In this document: positions 10,298 through 20,612 of the stretch, piece after piece
Layout: the number at the start of each line of letters is the position of its first letter
Numbering within the stretch: position 1 is the first letter of the stretch
Origin: Saprospiraceae bacterium
GTDB lineage: Bacteria > Bacteroidota > Bacteroidia > Chitinophagales > Saprospiraceae
Length of the DNA stretch: 64,000 nt
Assembly: GCA_016708265.1 (NCBI GenBank)
Contig: JADJGA010000006.1
Coordinates: 1-64,000 of the forward strand
Reading direction: 5' to 3'
Notes under the pieces: generated by a model
What the model was told of the DNA's origin: nothing
Database searches by the model: none
Seen by the model: only the letters and a program-made list of their open reading frames with translations
Translations under genes and position numbers: made by a program

Positions 10298-11788
10298 ATG
10301 GACAATAAACTAACAGTATATAACAGTAAAAGCAGGAAAAAGGAAGTATTTGAACCTATAAATCCGGGCCATGCAGGCATGTATGTGTGCGGGCCTACTG
10401 TATATAATGAAGTTCACCTGGGGAATGTCAGGACTTTTGTAAGTTTTGATGTGATTTTCAGGTATCTGAAATATCTTGGTTACAAAGTGCGGTATGTCAG
10501 GAATATAACAGACGTTGGTCACCTCACTGACGATACAGAAGAAGACAAGATCCTGAAAAGAGCCAAACTGGAACAGTTGGAGCCGATGGAACTGGTGCAG
10601 AAGTATTCAAATATGTTCCATGAAATGATGAATATTTTCAATAATCAGAGTCCGGATGTTGAACCAAGAGCTACAGGCCATCTGATAGAACAAATAGAAA
10701 TGGTGCAGGAGATCTGTGACAATGGATTTGCTTATGAACAAAATGGATCAGTGTATTTTGATACCCTTAAATACAATGAAAAATACAAAAATTACGGTAA
10801 GCTTTCCGGTAGAAAAATTGAGGAATTGTTTACTGAAACACGTGAAGATCTGAAAAATCAGGAAGAGAAAAGACATGCATCTGATTTTGCCATATGGATG
10901 AAAGCCAATGATGAGCATATCATGAAATGGAATTCACCCTGGTCAGTAGGTTTTCCGGGTTGGCATCTTGAGTGCTCTGTTATGAGTACAAAATACCTTG
11001 GAGAGACATTTGACATACACGGAGGTGGTAATGACCTGAAATTTCCTCACCATGAAAATGAAATAGCTCAGAATGTCGGAGCCAGGGGAGTTGAACCTGC
11101 AAAGTACTGGCTTCATGCCAATATGTTGCTTATGAACGGCAGGAAAATGTCAAAAAGCGATGGGAATACAATCTCCCCATATGAGCTTTTCAGCGGTGAC
11201 AGCCCTCATGTATCAAAAGGATATACTCCGATGGCAATAAGATTTTTTATGCTTCAGTCACATTACAGAAGTACCCTTGATCTTACCGATCTGGCAATGC
11301 AGGGAGCCGAAAAGGGTTTTAAGAAGCTGATGGAGGCGGCATCAGAATTAAAGAAAATGGAATATACCGGAAATGAAAGTATCACTGAACATGATAAAAA
11401 TATAAATGACATTCTTGATTCGATGGTGGAGGACATGAATGATGATTTCAACACTCCTAAGGCAATTGCCGATTCATTTGAACTTGTCAATTATATCAAC
11501 AAATTGAAGGACAAGCATATGACTTTCGATGAAATATCGAAAAGCACATTTGAAAAAATGAAAACCACATTTCTGACTTTTGTATATGATATATTTGGGT
11601 TCTGCGATGAAAGTGCCGGACAGGACAACAGCCAGTTTTCAGGAATGGTTGAATTGCTGATCACCATTCGCAACGGAGCAAGAAACAATAAAGACTGGGC
11701 TACTTCTGATCTTATAAGAGATAAACTCCTTGATCTTGGGATTCAGTTGAAGGATTCAAAGGAAGGAACTTCATGGTCAAAATCTTAA
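10298..11788 (+). CDS. cysS: Cysteinyl-tRNA synthetase
   Basis: Class I aminoacyl-tRNA synthetase that charges tRNA-Cys. The N-terminal catalytic fold has the zinc cysteine in YVCGPTVY, the HIGH-type signature HLGN (residues 40-43) and the KMSKS loop (283-287). WHLECSVM and the HGGGNDLKFPHHENE segment are typical of CysRS. The 496-residue length is normal. The ATG start is followed directly by the conserved LTVYNSKSRKKE segment. The gene stands between the sugar cluster and an M28 peptidase gene 23 bp downstream. Confidence 0.97.
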   Translation: MDNKLTVYNSKSRKKEVFEPINPGHAGMYVCGPTVYNEVHLGNVRTFVSFDVIFRYLKYLGYKVRYVRNITDVGHLTDDTEEDKILKRAKLEQLEPMELVQKYSNMFHEMMNIFNNQSPDVEPRATGHLIEQIEMVQEICDNGFAYEQNGSVYFDTLKYNEKYKNYGKLSGRKIEELFTETREDLKNQEEKRHASDFAIWMKANDEHIMKWNSPWSVGFPGWHLECSVMSTKYLGETFDIHGGGNDLKFPHHENEIAQNVGARGVEPAKYWLHANMLLMNGRKMSKSDGNTISPYELFSGDSPHVSKGYTPMAIRFFMLQSHYRSTLDLTDLAMQGAEKGFKKLMEAASELKKMEYTGNESITEHDKNINDILDSMVEDMNDDFNTPKAIADSFELVNYINKLKDKHMTFDEISKSTFEKMKTTFLTFVYDIFGFCDESAGQDNSQFSGMVELLITIRNGARNNKDWATSDLIRDKLLDLGIQLKDSKEGTSWSKS

Positions 11789-11811
11789 GGTTTAACTTTA
11801 AATTTAAATAG

Positions 11812-12804
11812 ATGAAAAGAATATTTTTTATTTCTACATTTATCCTGAGTATAGTTATGATTGTCGTTGCTTGCAAAAAAGATAAAAAAGAAGATCAAAG
11901 CTCATCCGGACAGCAGAAAAAGCAGTACAATATTCCAGCTTTCAATGGTGATTCAGCTTTTGTTTTTGTAAAGAAGCAGGTCGACTTTGGTCCCAGAGTT
12001 CCAGGCACTGAGGCTCATAAAAAGGCTCAGCAATGGTTTGTTGAGAAATTCAGGTCATACGGAGCTGAAGTGGAAGTCCAGAAATTTGATGCGAATTTTG
12101 TTCTGGGATTCAGTGCCAAATCATCCAATATCATAGCAAAATTCAATCCGGGAAAAAGTAAAAAAATACTGATTGCAGCTCATTATGACAGCCGCAAGAT
12201 AGCAGAAAAGGACCCTGATCCGAATAAGAAAAACCTGCCTATTGATGGTGCTGATGACGGGGCAAGCGGTGTAGGTGTCATTTTTGAACTTGCCAGGATA
12301 TTGAAAAACAATCCGCTTGACCTTAGTATTGATTTTGTATTGTTCGACGCTGAAGACAATGGCAATGAAACCAATGATGAAAGCTGGTGTCTTGGTTCGC
12401 AGTACTGGTCAAAAAATGCTAAAAGCGATGGTTACAAAGCTGATTTTGGTGTATTGCTTGATTTGGTAGGTGCAAAGGGTGCAGTTTTTACCAAAGAATA
12501 TGTTTCAAAAATGTATGCTGCAGACCTGCAGGCTACGATCTGGAATCTGGCTGCAAATATGGGTTATGGTGATCTCTTTGCCGATATTGAACGGGGAAGT
12601 GTCAACGATGATCATCTTTATGTGAACCGTGATGCAGGCATTCCAATGGTCAATATTATTAATATGCCTGATCCGAGCGGAGGATTTGGCCCCTACCATC
12701 ACACACATGATGATAATATAAATATTATTGATGTAAATACACTTAGGAGAACCGGTCAGGTCGTTACTGCCCTGATGTATAAATATGCAAATGATGATCT
12801 TTAG
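11812..12804 (+). CDS. M28-family zinc aminopeptidase / glutaminyl cyclase-like lipoprotein
   Basis: Lipoprotein of 330 residues. The signal peptide ends in a lipobox (VVAC, then a lysine-rich stretch), so it is anchored in the envelope. The zinc-ligand pattern of M28 metallopeptidases is visible: AAHYDSR, DGADDGASG, DAEDNG and a late HHTHDD. The opening FGPRVPGTEAH motif is shared by Bacteroidota M28 peptidases and by the bacterial animal-type glutaminyl cyclases, which have the same fold. I cannot tell peptidase from cyclase by reading. It lies 23 bp after cysS and 10 bp before the next gene, suggesting an operon. Confidence 0.85.
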   Translation: MKRIFFISTFILSIVMIVVACKKDKKEDQSSSGQQKKQYNIPAFNGDSAFVFVKKQVDFGPRVPGTEAHKKAQQWFVEKFRSYGAEVEVQKFDANFVLGFSAKSSNIIAKFNPGKSKKILIAAHYDSRKIAEKDPDPNKKNLPIDGADDGASGVGVIFELARILKNNPLDLSIDFVLFDAEDNGNETNDESWCLGSQYWSKNAKSDGYKADFGVLLDLVGAKGAVFTKEYVSKMYAADLQATIWNLAANMGYGDLFADIERGSVNDDHLYVNRDAGIPMVNIINMPDPSGGFGPYHHTHDDNINIIDVNTLRRTGQVVTALMYKYANDDL

Positions 12805-12814
12805 AATGCAATAA

Positions 12815-13594
12815 ATGAAATATTTGTTTTTCATATTATACCTTATTCCCTTTATTTCAATCGCTCAGGTACGTATTGATCCTGAGGGTGGGAATAGTGA
12901 ATTGAAAGGCATAATTTATAAAAATGAATACTCGGTTGAATTTAAAATGCATACATTTGGGATGTCGGCAGGATTTAACAAAGGTAAACAGTCAACATAT
13001 TATAAAACCAGTTTTTATCATTTCGATATTGGATTTTTAAAATCCGCGAAAGAGAAAAAAGGCAATCTTATCACCACCGGATTAAATATCTACAACACCT
13101 ATATATATGGTAAGGCCAATTATTTTTTTCCTCTGAGGGCTGGAAAAGGAATTAAAGTATATCTTTCTGAAAAAGAATCTCAGAGAGGTTTGGCAATCGG
13201 CTACTCACTTGAAGGAGGATTTACTCTGGGTGTACTGAAACCATATTATTTATGGGTAAAAAGTACAAACAGTGACAATGAAGCGATATTGGTTCTCAGG
13301 AAATATGATGAAAAGAGTAAGGAAGATTTTATCAATGAGAATTTGATTTACGACAAGGCTCCTTTTTTTACAGGTATTGGAGAATCAAAGTTTTTGCCCG
13401 GAATTCATTTCAATGCAGCAGTTCATTATGGGTTAAAGGCATTTGAAAAATCAGTTTATGCGTTTGAAACAGGCATAATGTTCGATGCATTTATGAAGAA
13501 AGTACCTGTTATGGTTGAAACTGACCGGTTTAATAACAGCAGCATTTTTATCAATGTTTTTGTAAATGTTCAGTTTGGGAAAAGGTGGAATTGA
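12815..13594 (+). CDS. Secreted protein of unknown function, probable outer-membrane beta-barrel
   Basis: A 259-residue protein that I do not recognise. The signal peptide (YLFFILYLIPFISIAQ) ends near residue 18. The rest alternates polar and hydrophobic residues with many Gly, Tyr and Phe (TFGMSAGFNKGKQ, KTSFYHFDIGFL, YFFPLRAGKG), and ends in NVFVNVQFGKRWN with an aromatic residue near the C-terminus. This is the pattern of small outer-membrane barrels. It sits 10 bp after the M28 gene and 21 bp before lipA, so it is probably co-transcribed with both. Function unknown. Confidence 0.7.
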   Translation: MKYLFFILYLIPFISIAQVRIDPEGGNSELKGIIYKNEYSVEFKMHTFGMSAGFNKGKQSTYYKTSFYHFDIGFLKSAKEKKGNLITTGLNIYNTYIYGKANYFFPLRAGKGIKVYLSEKESQRGLAIGYSLEGGFTLGVLKPYYLWVKSTNSDNEAILVLRKYDEKSKEDFINENLIYDKAPFFTGIGESKFLPGIHFNAAVHYGLKAFEKSVYAFETGIMFDAFMKKVPVMVETDRFNNSSIFINVFVNVQFGKRWN

Positions 13595-13615
13595 AGTATA
13601 ATTTATTAAATATAT

Positions 13616-14476
13616 ATGAATATAGTAGAAATAACAAAAAGAGAAAGAAGACCGGAATGGCTAAAAGTTAAACTTCATACAGGAGAAAAGTTTACTCATG
13701 TCAAACATACAGTCGATCATTACAAATTACATACAATCTGTCAGAGCGGTAGCTGTCCGAATATGGGAGAATGCTGGTCAGCAGGAACTGCTACTTTTAT
13801 GATACTTGGCAATATTTGCACCAGGGCTTGTAAGTTCTGTGCAGTCCAGACAGGTAAACCGACCGAATACGATATTGAAGAACCTAAAAGAGTAGCAGAG
13901 GCAATTAAATTAATGGGTGTAAAGCATGCGGTAATTACCTCTGTTAACCGAGATGAACTCGCTGATAAGGGAGCAAGTATCTGGCACGAAACCGTGGTCG
14001 AAATAAAAAAACTGAATCCAAATACAACAATTGAAACCCTGATACCCGAAACCAGGAACGACTGGGATGCTCTGACACTAATGATAAGTGCCGGACAGGA
14101 TATAGTATCCCATAACCTCGAAACAGTCAAGGAGCTTTACCGGATTATTCAGCCTCAATCCAATTATGCTCTCAGTCTTGAACAGCTGAGAAGGATCAGA
14201 GCTTTTGGAAAAAAGACAAAATCAGGTATCATGGTCGGGCTTGGAGAAACACAGGAGCAGGTATTAAGCCTTATGGATGATCTGATAGCGGTGGGTTGCC
14301 AGATCCTTACCATAGGACAATACCTTCAGCCTTCTAAAGACCACTATCCTGTTAAGGAATTTGTTCACCCGGATATCTTTGCCATGTATAAAAAAGCAGG
14401 CCTTGAGAAAGGTTTTGAATATGTAGAAAGCGGACCTCTTGTAAGATCGTCATATCATGCAGAAAAGCATTTGTGA
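13616..14476 (+). CDS. lipA: Lipoyl synthase
   Basis: Radical SAM enzyme that inserts two sulfur atoms into protein-bound octanoyl chains to make lipoyl cofactors for 2-oxoacid dehydrogenases and glycine cleavage. Both iron-sulfur sites are visible: the auxiliary-cluster cysteines C42, C47 and C53 in CQSGSCPNMGEC, and the radical SAM cysteines C68, C72 and C75 in CTRACKFC. The C-terminal GPLVRSSYHAEK serine motif is also present. The length of 286 residues is normal. It lies 21 bp after the preceding barrel-like gene. Confidence 0.97.
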   Translation: MNIVEITKRERRPEWLKVKLHTGEKFTHVKHTVDHYKLHTICQSGSCPNMGECWSAGTATFMILGNICTRACKFCAVQTGKPTEYDIEEPKRVAEAIKLMGVKHAVITSVNRDELADKGASIWHETVVEIKKLNPNTTIETLIPETRNDWDALTLMISAGQDIVSHNLETVKELYRIIQPQSNYALSLEQLRRIRAFGKKTKSGIMVGLGETQEQVLSLMDDLIAVGCQILTIGQYLQPSKDHYPVKEFVHPDIFAMYKKAGLEKGFEYVESGPLVRSSYHAEKHL

Positions 14477-14568
14477 AATAAATTGATCTTTTGAAAAAAT
14501 CGTCAGTTTTTATTCATTTCAGATTAATATTTTATTTTCATTTTTAAACTTTATTGAATTAAATGATG

Positions 14569-14576
14569 TATTTTTG
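14569..14576 (+). promoter_or_regulatory. -7 box TATTTTTG upstream of the aldehyde dehydrogenase gene
   Basis: Matches TAnnTTTG and lies 30 bp before the ATG at 14607. No convincing -33 TTTG box is seen at the expected distance. Confidence 0.4.
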
Positions 14577-14606
14577 AAAAACATTTAATATTGAAATATA
14601 AAGAAC

Positions 14607-15983
14607 ATGGAAGATTCCTCAATTGACCTTATAAAGGAAATTTTACTTAAACAGCGAACTTATTTTGCCTCCCAAAAAACAAAAGATATAAAATTCAGGA
14701 TTGAAAACCTGAAGAAATTCCGTTCAGCTATTCTTAAATATGAGAAAAAAATATCAGATGCTTTGTGGAAAGATCTTCACAAATCTTATGAAGAAGCATA
14801 TCTGACTGAGATATATATAGTTCTCTCAGAAATAGACTATCATATCAAAAATCTGAAGCAGTGGGCTAAGCCTGAAAAAATCAGCACTCCAATAGTTTTA
14901 TTTCCATCATCCAGTAAGATAATATATGAACCTCTCGGAGTTTCACTTATAATCGCACCGTGGAACTATCCCTTCCAGTTGCTGATGAATCCTCTTGTCG
15001 GGGCAATTTCATCAGGATGTACTGCAGTTTTAAAACCATCTCCGTATACTCCTACTGTAGCTGAAGTCATGAAAGAAATGATAACCGAAACATTTGATCA
15101 GAAGTATATAGGTATTGTTCAGGGTAGCAGAAAAGTCAATGAATTACTTCTTAGTGAGCGTTTTGATCTTATATTCTATACCGGCAGTCCGGGAGTCGGA
15201 AAAGTCGTGATGAAAGCAGCAGCAGAGCATCTGACTCCTGTTGTTCTTGAACTTGGGGGAAAAAGTCCCTGTATAGTTGATGAAACTGCTGATCTTGATA
15301 TTGCGGCTAAAAGGATAGCATGGGGAAAAACCATTAATGCAGGACAGACATGCATAGCTCCGGACTATGTATATGCACATAAAAATATTAAAGAGGAACT
15401 TATAGTTAAAATTGCAGAGAACATTGAAAAGATGTATGGGAAAGACATACAGCATAGCAAATTTTTCCCCAGAATAGTAAATCAGCAGGCTTTTGACCGT
15501 ATTGTCGGTTTATTTCAGAAAGGAACAATAAGATACGGTGGTTTCACAGACAGTAAAGAACTATATATTTCACCTACTATCATTGATGATGTTTTGCCGG
15601 ATTACCCGGTTATGAACCAGGAAATTTTTGGACCTGTTTTGCCGGTTTTAACATATGCACATATTGATGAAGCCATAAATTCCATAAATACGTCAGAAAA
15701 GCCACTGGCTTTCTATTATTTTGGAAACAAAAGCAAAGCAAAACCGATATTTGAAAAAACCTCATCTGGTGGTGGATGTATTAATGACATAATAATGCAT
15801 ATTGTTAATCATAATTTACCATTTGGAGGAGTTGGAAACAGTGGTACCGGTAAATACCATGGCAGGGCCAGTTTTTTGGCTTTCAGCAATTCAAGATCTG
15901 TAGTCAGTACTCCCACCTGGATAGATCTGCCATTGCGTTACGTACCATTTAAGTATTTCAATTTAATTAAGAGAATAATCTGA
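14607..15983 (+). CDS. NAD(P)-dependent aldehyde dehydrogenase, class 3 type
   Basis: Oxidises an aldehyde to the acid. At 458 residues it has the shorter form typical of class 3 / fatty aldehyde dehydrogenases. Visible sites are IIAPWNYPFQL, GSPGVGKVVM (cofactor fold), LELGGKSP with the general base Glu215, NAGQTCIAPDY with the nucleophile Cys249, and EIFGPVLPV. The C-terminal WIDLPLRYVPFKYFNLIKRII tail resembles the hydrophobic or amphipathic tail of this subfamily. It has its own likely promoter and appears monocistronic. Substrate unknown. Confidence 0.92.
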   Translation: MEDSSIDLIKEILLKQRTYFASQKTKDIKFRIENLKKFRSAILKYEKKISDALWKDLHKSYEEAYLTEIYIVLSEIDYHIKNLKQWAKPEKISTPIVLFPSSSKIIYEPLGVSLIIAPWNYPFQLLMNPLVGAISSGCTAVLKPSPYTPTVAEVMKEMITETFDQKYIGIVQGSRKVNELLLSERFDLIFYTGSPGVGKVVMKAAAEHLTPVVLELGGKSPCIVDETADLDIAAKRIAWGKTINAGQTCIAPDYVYAHKNIKEELIVKIAENIEKMYGKDIQHSKFFPRIVNQQAFDRIVGLFQKGTIRYGGFTDSKELYISPTIIDDVLPDYPVMNQEIFGPVLPVLTYAHIDEAINSINTSEKPLAFYYFGNKSKAKPIFEKTSSGGGCINDIIMHIVNHNLPFGGVGNSGTGKYHGRASFLAFSNSRSVVSTPTWIDLPLRYVPFKYFNLIKRII

Positions 15984-16037
15984 TAAGTATATAAAAACAT
16001 TAATTTTTAAATTTTACTTTTACAAAAAATTTAAGGT

Positions 16038-19000
16038 ATGCACTTCATTAATAAAATTTTATTGATATTATTGTTTTCATTTTCTTATGCAGGTATTTTT
16101 GCTCAGTACATGTACAAGCCCTCTCCTTATGAAATTTCAAATTCTCCGGAATGGGCTAAAGAAATGTACAGTGAAAATCCTGATTTTTTCAGAGTTGTTC
16201 AGCAATATACTGATTACTATTCAAAGCATGAGTTTGTTAAAACATATCATACCCAGTATTACAAAAAATGGAAAAAGCTTGTTGAGCCTTATGTTAATAG
16301 TAATGGTTCATATCAATTGCCGGAACTCAGGGAAAGAACCGAACAAATACTGAAGCAAAAAATAAGACTGAAAAATATTGACCGCTCTGATAGTTGGTCA
16401 CTTTTGGGACCTGTTCAGGTCTTTAACAGCGAAGGAGATCCAGGTCACGAGCAGACAAATGTATATTCAGTAGATCAGTCAGCGGTAGATCCGGATGTAT
16501 TATATTGCGGCACTGAGCCCGGAGAAGTCTACAGATCAGATGACAGGGGACAAACCTGGATAAATAAATCCCTTGAACAGAATTTCGGAGGAGGTGTCAA
16601 TGCAGTTGAATCCGTACAGAATAATCATGACATAGTTTTTGCAGGTGGCGGATTAGGAGTATTCAGGTCTGAAGATGGAGGCAATAGCTGGGAACTGACC
16701 CTTGGATTGAACTATAAAAATATAGCAGAGATCCTTGCGCATCCTACACAGTTCAACCGGGTTTTTGCCTGTACTGATGACGGATTATACATTTCTTCAG
16801 ATCAGGGTAAAAATTGGAACCGGATATTCTCTGAAAAAACTTATGATATCAAATGCCATCCACAAAATCCTGATACTGTATACATTGTAAAGAATAATCC
16901 GGTAAAGGGGATTTGCGAATTTTTCAGATCCACTGATGGAGGTCTGACATGGAATGTTCAGAATCAGGGTTGGTTTGATTCTGCAGATCCGGCAAGATAT
17001 GATGGCGGAGCCAGAATCGCAGTTACCGAAGCTAATCCTTCAGTTGTTTATGTTTATCTGATAGGAGAAGCTAAAGGTGGAGATTTAGGATTTATAGGCC
17101 TATATAAGAGCAGTGATACAGGATTAAGCTGGAAATGTGCGACTGGAACTCCGGGAGGTCCATTTTCAGATGAACACCCGAATCTGGCAATAGGATGGCC
17201 GGGCTGGGATTATCATCAGGGATTTTATAATTGTGCAGTAATGGTAAGCAATACGGATGAAAATCACATTCTTGTTGGTGGACTAAACCTCTGGAAATCT
17301 CTTGATGGTGGTACTACATGGTCTCCTCACGCAGGATACAGAGGCGGTCCCCTTAGAATGCATGTTGATGTTCAGGATATGAGGGCTTCCGGTAATGAAT
17401 ATTGGGTAACAACCGATGGAGGAATATATTTCTCAACAGATTTTTTTACTGAGCAGCCTGAATTTATGATGAAGGGAATACATGGAGCTGATTATTGGGG
17501 TTTTGGAAGCGGATGGAACGAAGATGTTCTTGTTGGGGGGCTGTACCATAATGGTAATCTGGCAAGTTATGAAAAATACAAATATGGTGAATTTCTTGCA
17601 TTAGGAGGTGGAGAAGCTCCTACAGGATATATTAACCCTGGCAACAACCGCAAAGCATATTTTTCTGATATAGGGGGAAAAATCATACCAATAAATATAA
17701 CAGATCCTGTTTCATCATTCAGTTATGGGAAAGGTCCAAATGAAAGCTACTGGTCAGCATCAAGCAGTGAAATGGAGTTTCAACCCTCATGCTATAATAT
17801 TGCATATCTTGGAAATGAAAACAAATTGTGGAAAACTACTGACGGTGGCAGCAATTTTGTTTTAATATCAGATTTTGGTAAAAATGTGTTTGACAGGATC
17901 AACTATATCGAATTAAGCAGGAGTAATCCGAATATCATTTACTGTAATCAGCAGATGAACGACGGATCAAGCGGAATATTATGGAAAACAACTGACGGAG
18001 GAATTCACTGGACAAATACAAGTCTGCCTTCCGGATACAGTCACAGAATGCTTATTGCTCTTGACGCTCTTAATGAAAACAAATTATGGCTTGCTTATCC
18101 TTCAGGAGGTAACAATGAAAAAATCTACCGATCATTTGATGGTGGACAAACCTGGTTCAATCTTTCGACAGAAGCACTTAATGATCAGGAATGTCACAGT
18201 ATAATTCATATTGCCGGAACAAAAGGTGGCATCTATTACTGTACCAACACTTCAGTATATTACCGCAATGAAGAAATGACAGACTGGAAGATTTCGGCAA
18301 ACGGATTGCCAGCTTTTTTCAATTCCAATATAGCCCGGCCTTTTTACAGAGATAACAAAATAAGAATAGCATCATATGGCAAAGGGATCTGGGAGGCTCA
18401 ATTGGAAGAGAATCCTGCTTTCGTAATTCCTCAGATCATGGCCGACAAATTGGAGGCTAACTATATTTGCGAAATCGACTCTTTCTATTTTGATGATTAT
18501 TCGATAGTATCACATGATGGAACAAAATGGAACTGGGTTTTTGAAGGTGGTTCACCTTCGGTTTCTGATAAAAGAAATCCTGCTGTTTTATTCGAAAATG
18601 AAGGAGAACATAATGTTTATATGACTCTAACTGATAAAAATGGAAACGAATATAAAGATACATTAAAGATAAATGTTCAGTATTTTAAAACAGATAAGGA
18701 ACTAAGCGAAGGATTTGAGCAGGCAATTATTCCGCAAGGCTGGTATTATTTTTCAGGTGAGAATGGAGGTACATGGACAATTGCTGATAAAGGAGGATAT
18801 GGGAAATCAGGATTCAGTTCGGTCTTCAGGAATTATGATTATGATGCTCTTGGGGGATATAGTGACCTCAGGGTAAAAACATCAGTGAAAGGAAATTCAA
18901 AATCAAAACTGACTTTCGATGTGGCTTATGCAGAATACGGATATCCTTATACCGACACACTCGAAATTCTCATTTCCGAAGATTGTGGCAAAACATTTTC

Positions 19001-19469
19001 TTCACTTTATATCAAAGGTGGTCAGGATCTTGCTACCCATGTTAATACCGATCAGGCATTTATTCCCGGAGATGTGGACTGGAGGACGGATACTCTTAGT
19101 TTGACTGATTTCCCGGATAGCACTGAAGTAGTTTTAGCTTTCCGAAATCACGGGCATTGGGGCAATAACCTGTATATTGACAATATTGCAATAGGGGGAA
19201 AGCCTCTTTCTGTTGACAATATTCATAAAGATAATGTCTCAGTTTTTCCCAACCCGGTAAAGGCAGGAGAAAGAATCACTGTTTTTAACGGAGATGAAGA
19301 CTATGTTTTAAGATTATTTGACTCTAATGGTAAATTACTGCTGACTGATAATATCACTAAGGAACAAAAAACGTTTAAAATTCCTGCTGATCTGATTCCG
19401 GGCTCATATATGATAAACTTAAAGGGAGGGAAACTGATTGCAAACCGTAAACTGATTGTCTATGAATGA
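16038..19469 (+). CDS. Large secreted Asp-box (sialidase/VPS10-like) protein with PKD domain and T9SS sorting domain
   Basis: A 1143-residue exported protein. The signal peptide ends around FSYAGIFAQ. The first two thirds carry repeated Asp-box motifs (SDDRGQTW, SEDGGNSW, SSDQGKNW, STDGGLTW, SLDGGTTW, TTDGGIHW, SFDGGQTW), the blades of a beta-propeller as in sialidases and VPS10/Ycf48-like proteins. A PKD-like segment with FEGGSPSVS and YMTLTDKNGNEY follows, then a jelly-roll-like region (SEGFEQAIIPQGW). The last about 80 residues (VFPNPVKAGE to LIVYE) form a type A T9SS sorting domain, so it is probably exposed on or released from the surface. No catalytic sialidase residues could be confirmed. 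Its stop abuts that of the convergent glycosyltransferase gene. Confidence 0.82.
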   Translation: MHFINKILLILLFSFSYAGIFAQYMYKPSPYEISNSPEWAKEMYSENPDFFRVVQQYTDYYSKHEFVKTYHTQYYKKWKKLVEPYVNSNGSYQLPELRERTEQILKQKIRLKNIDRSDSWSLLGPVQVFNSEGDPGHEQTNVYSVDQSAVDPDVLYCGTEPGEVYRSDDRGQTWINKSLEQNFGGGVNAVESVQNNHDIVFAGGGLGVFRSEDGGNSWELTLGLNYKNIAEILAHPTQFNRVFACTDDGLYISSDQGKNWNRIFSEKTYDIKCHPQNPDTVYIVKNNPVKGICEFFRSTDGGLTWNVQNQGWFDSADPARYDGGARIAVTEANPSVVYVYLIGEAKGGDLGFIGLYKSSDTGLSWKCATGTPGGPFSDEHPNLAIGWPGWDYHQGFYNCAVMVSNTDENHILVGGLNLWKSLDGGTTWSPHAGYRGGPLRMHVDVQDMRASGNEYWVTTDGGIYFSTDFFTEQPEFMMKGIHGADYWGFGSGWNEDVLVGGLYHNGNLASYEKYKYGEFLALGGGEAPTGYINPGNNRKAYFSDIGGKIIPINITDPVSSFSYGKGPNESYWSASSSEMEFQPSCYNIAYLGNENKLWKTTDGGSNFVLISDFGKNVFDRINYIELSRSNPNIIYCNQQMNDGSSGILWKTTDGGIHWTNTSLPSGYSHRMLIALDALNENKLWLAYPSGGNNEKIYRSFDGGQTWFNLSTEALNDQECHSIIHIAGTKGGIYYCTNTSVYYRNEEMTDWKISANGLPAFFNSNIARPFYRDNKIRIASYGKGIWEAQLEENPAFVIPQIMADKLEANYICEIDSFYFDDYSIVSHDGTKWNWVFEGGSPSVSDKRNPAVLFENEGEHNVYMTLTDKNGNEYKDTLKINVQYFKTDKELSEGFEQAIIPQGWYYFSGENGGTWTIADKGGYGKSGFSSVFRNYDYDALGGYSDLRVKTSVKGNSKSKLTFDVAYAEYGYPYTDTLEILISEDCGKTFSSLYIKGGQDLATHVNTDQAFIPGDVDWRTDTLSLTDFPDSTEVVLAFRNHGHWGNNLYIDNIAIGGKPLSVDNIHKDNVSVFPNPVKAGERITVFNGDEDYVLRLFDSNGKLLLTDNITKEQKTFKIPADLIPGSYMINLKGGKLIANRKLIVYE

Positions 19470-20606
19470 TTATTTTAAGTTTGAATTATTGACAGTATCT
19501 TTTAGGATTTTATAGATTTTATCAGCTGAATCATCCCAGGAAAAAGTATTTAGTCTTGCTTTTCCTTTTTCGATCAATGAATACCCAAGTTCGGGTTTTT
19601 CTACAAGTTGTTCCATAGCATTTGCTATAGCTTCAGGAGAATGAGGGTCTACAAGCAGAGCGGCATCACCTGCTACTTCCGGCATCGATGAACTCAGGGA
19701 AGTCACTACAGGAATACCGGCTTCGAATCCTTCCAGAATTGGAATACCAAATCCTTCAAATAATGAAACATAGAACAAAGCCTCAGCGCTTCCAATATAA
19801 TCAGGTAGCTGATCTCTGTCTATTTGTCTGGTGATAATACAATCCCGGTATTTGGAATTTTTTAATGCTTCGAAAAAATCCTTTGTTTTCCATGCGGGCC
19901 TGCCAATTATTGCCAGGAAATGCTCATTGCCGGTATTTTCTTTAAATATCTCAAAAGCCTTGATGAGATTTACAATATTTTTTCTCGGATGTATTGAACC
20001 CAAATAGGCAAAATATGGCTTTCCATCTGTAAACTTTTTCCTGAACTCTATTTTATTATCATCTTCAATTGGATAAAAATGTCCGTTTGCTGCATTATGA
20101 ACAACATCAATTTTTTCAGGTTCTATTTTATATTTATCGATAATATCATTCTTCGTAAATTGAGATACTGCTATTATTTTGTCTGCTTTTTTATGATATT
20201 TAGGAAAAAAATAATCGTAAAATTTTTTGTCAAAAAACATCATATGTTCGGGAAAGTGTAAAAATGCGAGGTCATGACTGACAATAACAGTTTTAACACC
20301 AGGATTTAAAGGCATATAAGTATCTCCCGACAGAAAAATATCAGGTTTTATCTTTTTTAACTGGGTTTTTATACGCATTTCAAGCCAGTAGGCTATCAAA
20401 AGCGGGTGTCTTGTAGGTGGATAGAGAACAATAGGTTTAACATTTTCTCCAAAAATAAATGATTTGTCATATGGCCTGTCGAAGAAAAAATAAAACTCAT
20501 CTTGAGGGTGTTTTGTTACAATTCGTTTTAAGGTCTCATAATTAAATCTTGCAATTCCCTCCATCCTGTTTTTTAACAAAAACCTTACATTAACGGCAAC
20601 CCTCAT
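19470..20606 (-). CDS. GT4-family glycosyltransferase
   Basis: Cytosolic GT-B glycosyltransferase of 378 residues, probably building surface polysaccharide. It has an N-terminal Rossmann half (RFLLKNRMEGIARFNYE), the linker VSHDLAFLHFPEHM, an acceptor-domain segment (IIAVSQFTKNDI) and a C-terminal nucleotide-sugar domain with YLGSIHPRKNI, a LFEGFGIPILEGFEAG EX7E-type motif and PVVTSLSSSMPEVAGDAALLVDP. It resembles the WbaZ/mannosyltransferase branch. Its stop codon directly abuts the stop of the plus-strand gene with no spacer. The DUF4837 gene lies 6 bp upstream on the same strand. Confidence 0.9.
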   Translation of the reverse strand: MRVAVNVRFLLKNRMEGIARFNYETLKRIVTKHPQDEFYFFFDRPYDKSFIFGENVKPIVLYPPTRHPLLIAYWLEMRIKTQLKKIKPDIFLSGDTYMPLNPGVKTVIVSHDLAFLHFPEHMMFFDKKFYDYFFPKYHKKADKIIAVSQFTKNDIIDKYKIEPEKIDVVHNAANGHFYPIEDDNKIEFRKKFTDGKPYFAYLGSIHPRKNIVNLIKAFEIFKENTGNEHFLAIIGRPAWKTKDFFEALKNSKYRDCIITRQIDRDQLPDYIGSAEALFYVSLFEGFGIPILEGFEAGIPVVTSLSSSMPEVAGDAALLVDPHSPEAIANAMEQLVEKPELGYSLIEKGKARLNTFSWDDSADKIYKILKDTVNNSNLK

Positions 20607-20612
20607 ATTAAA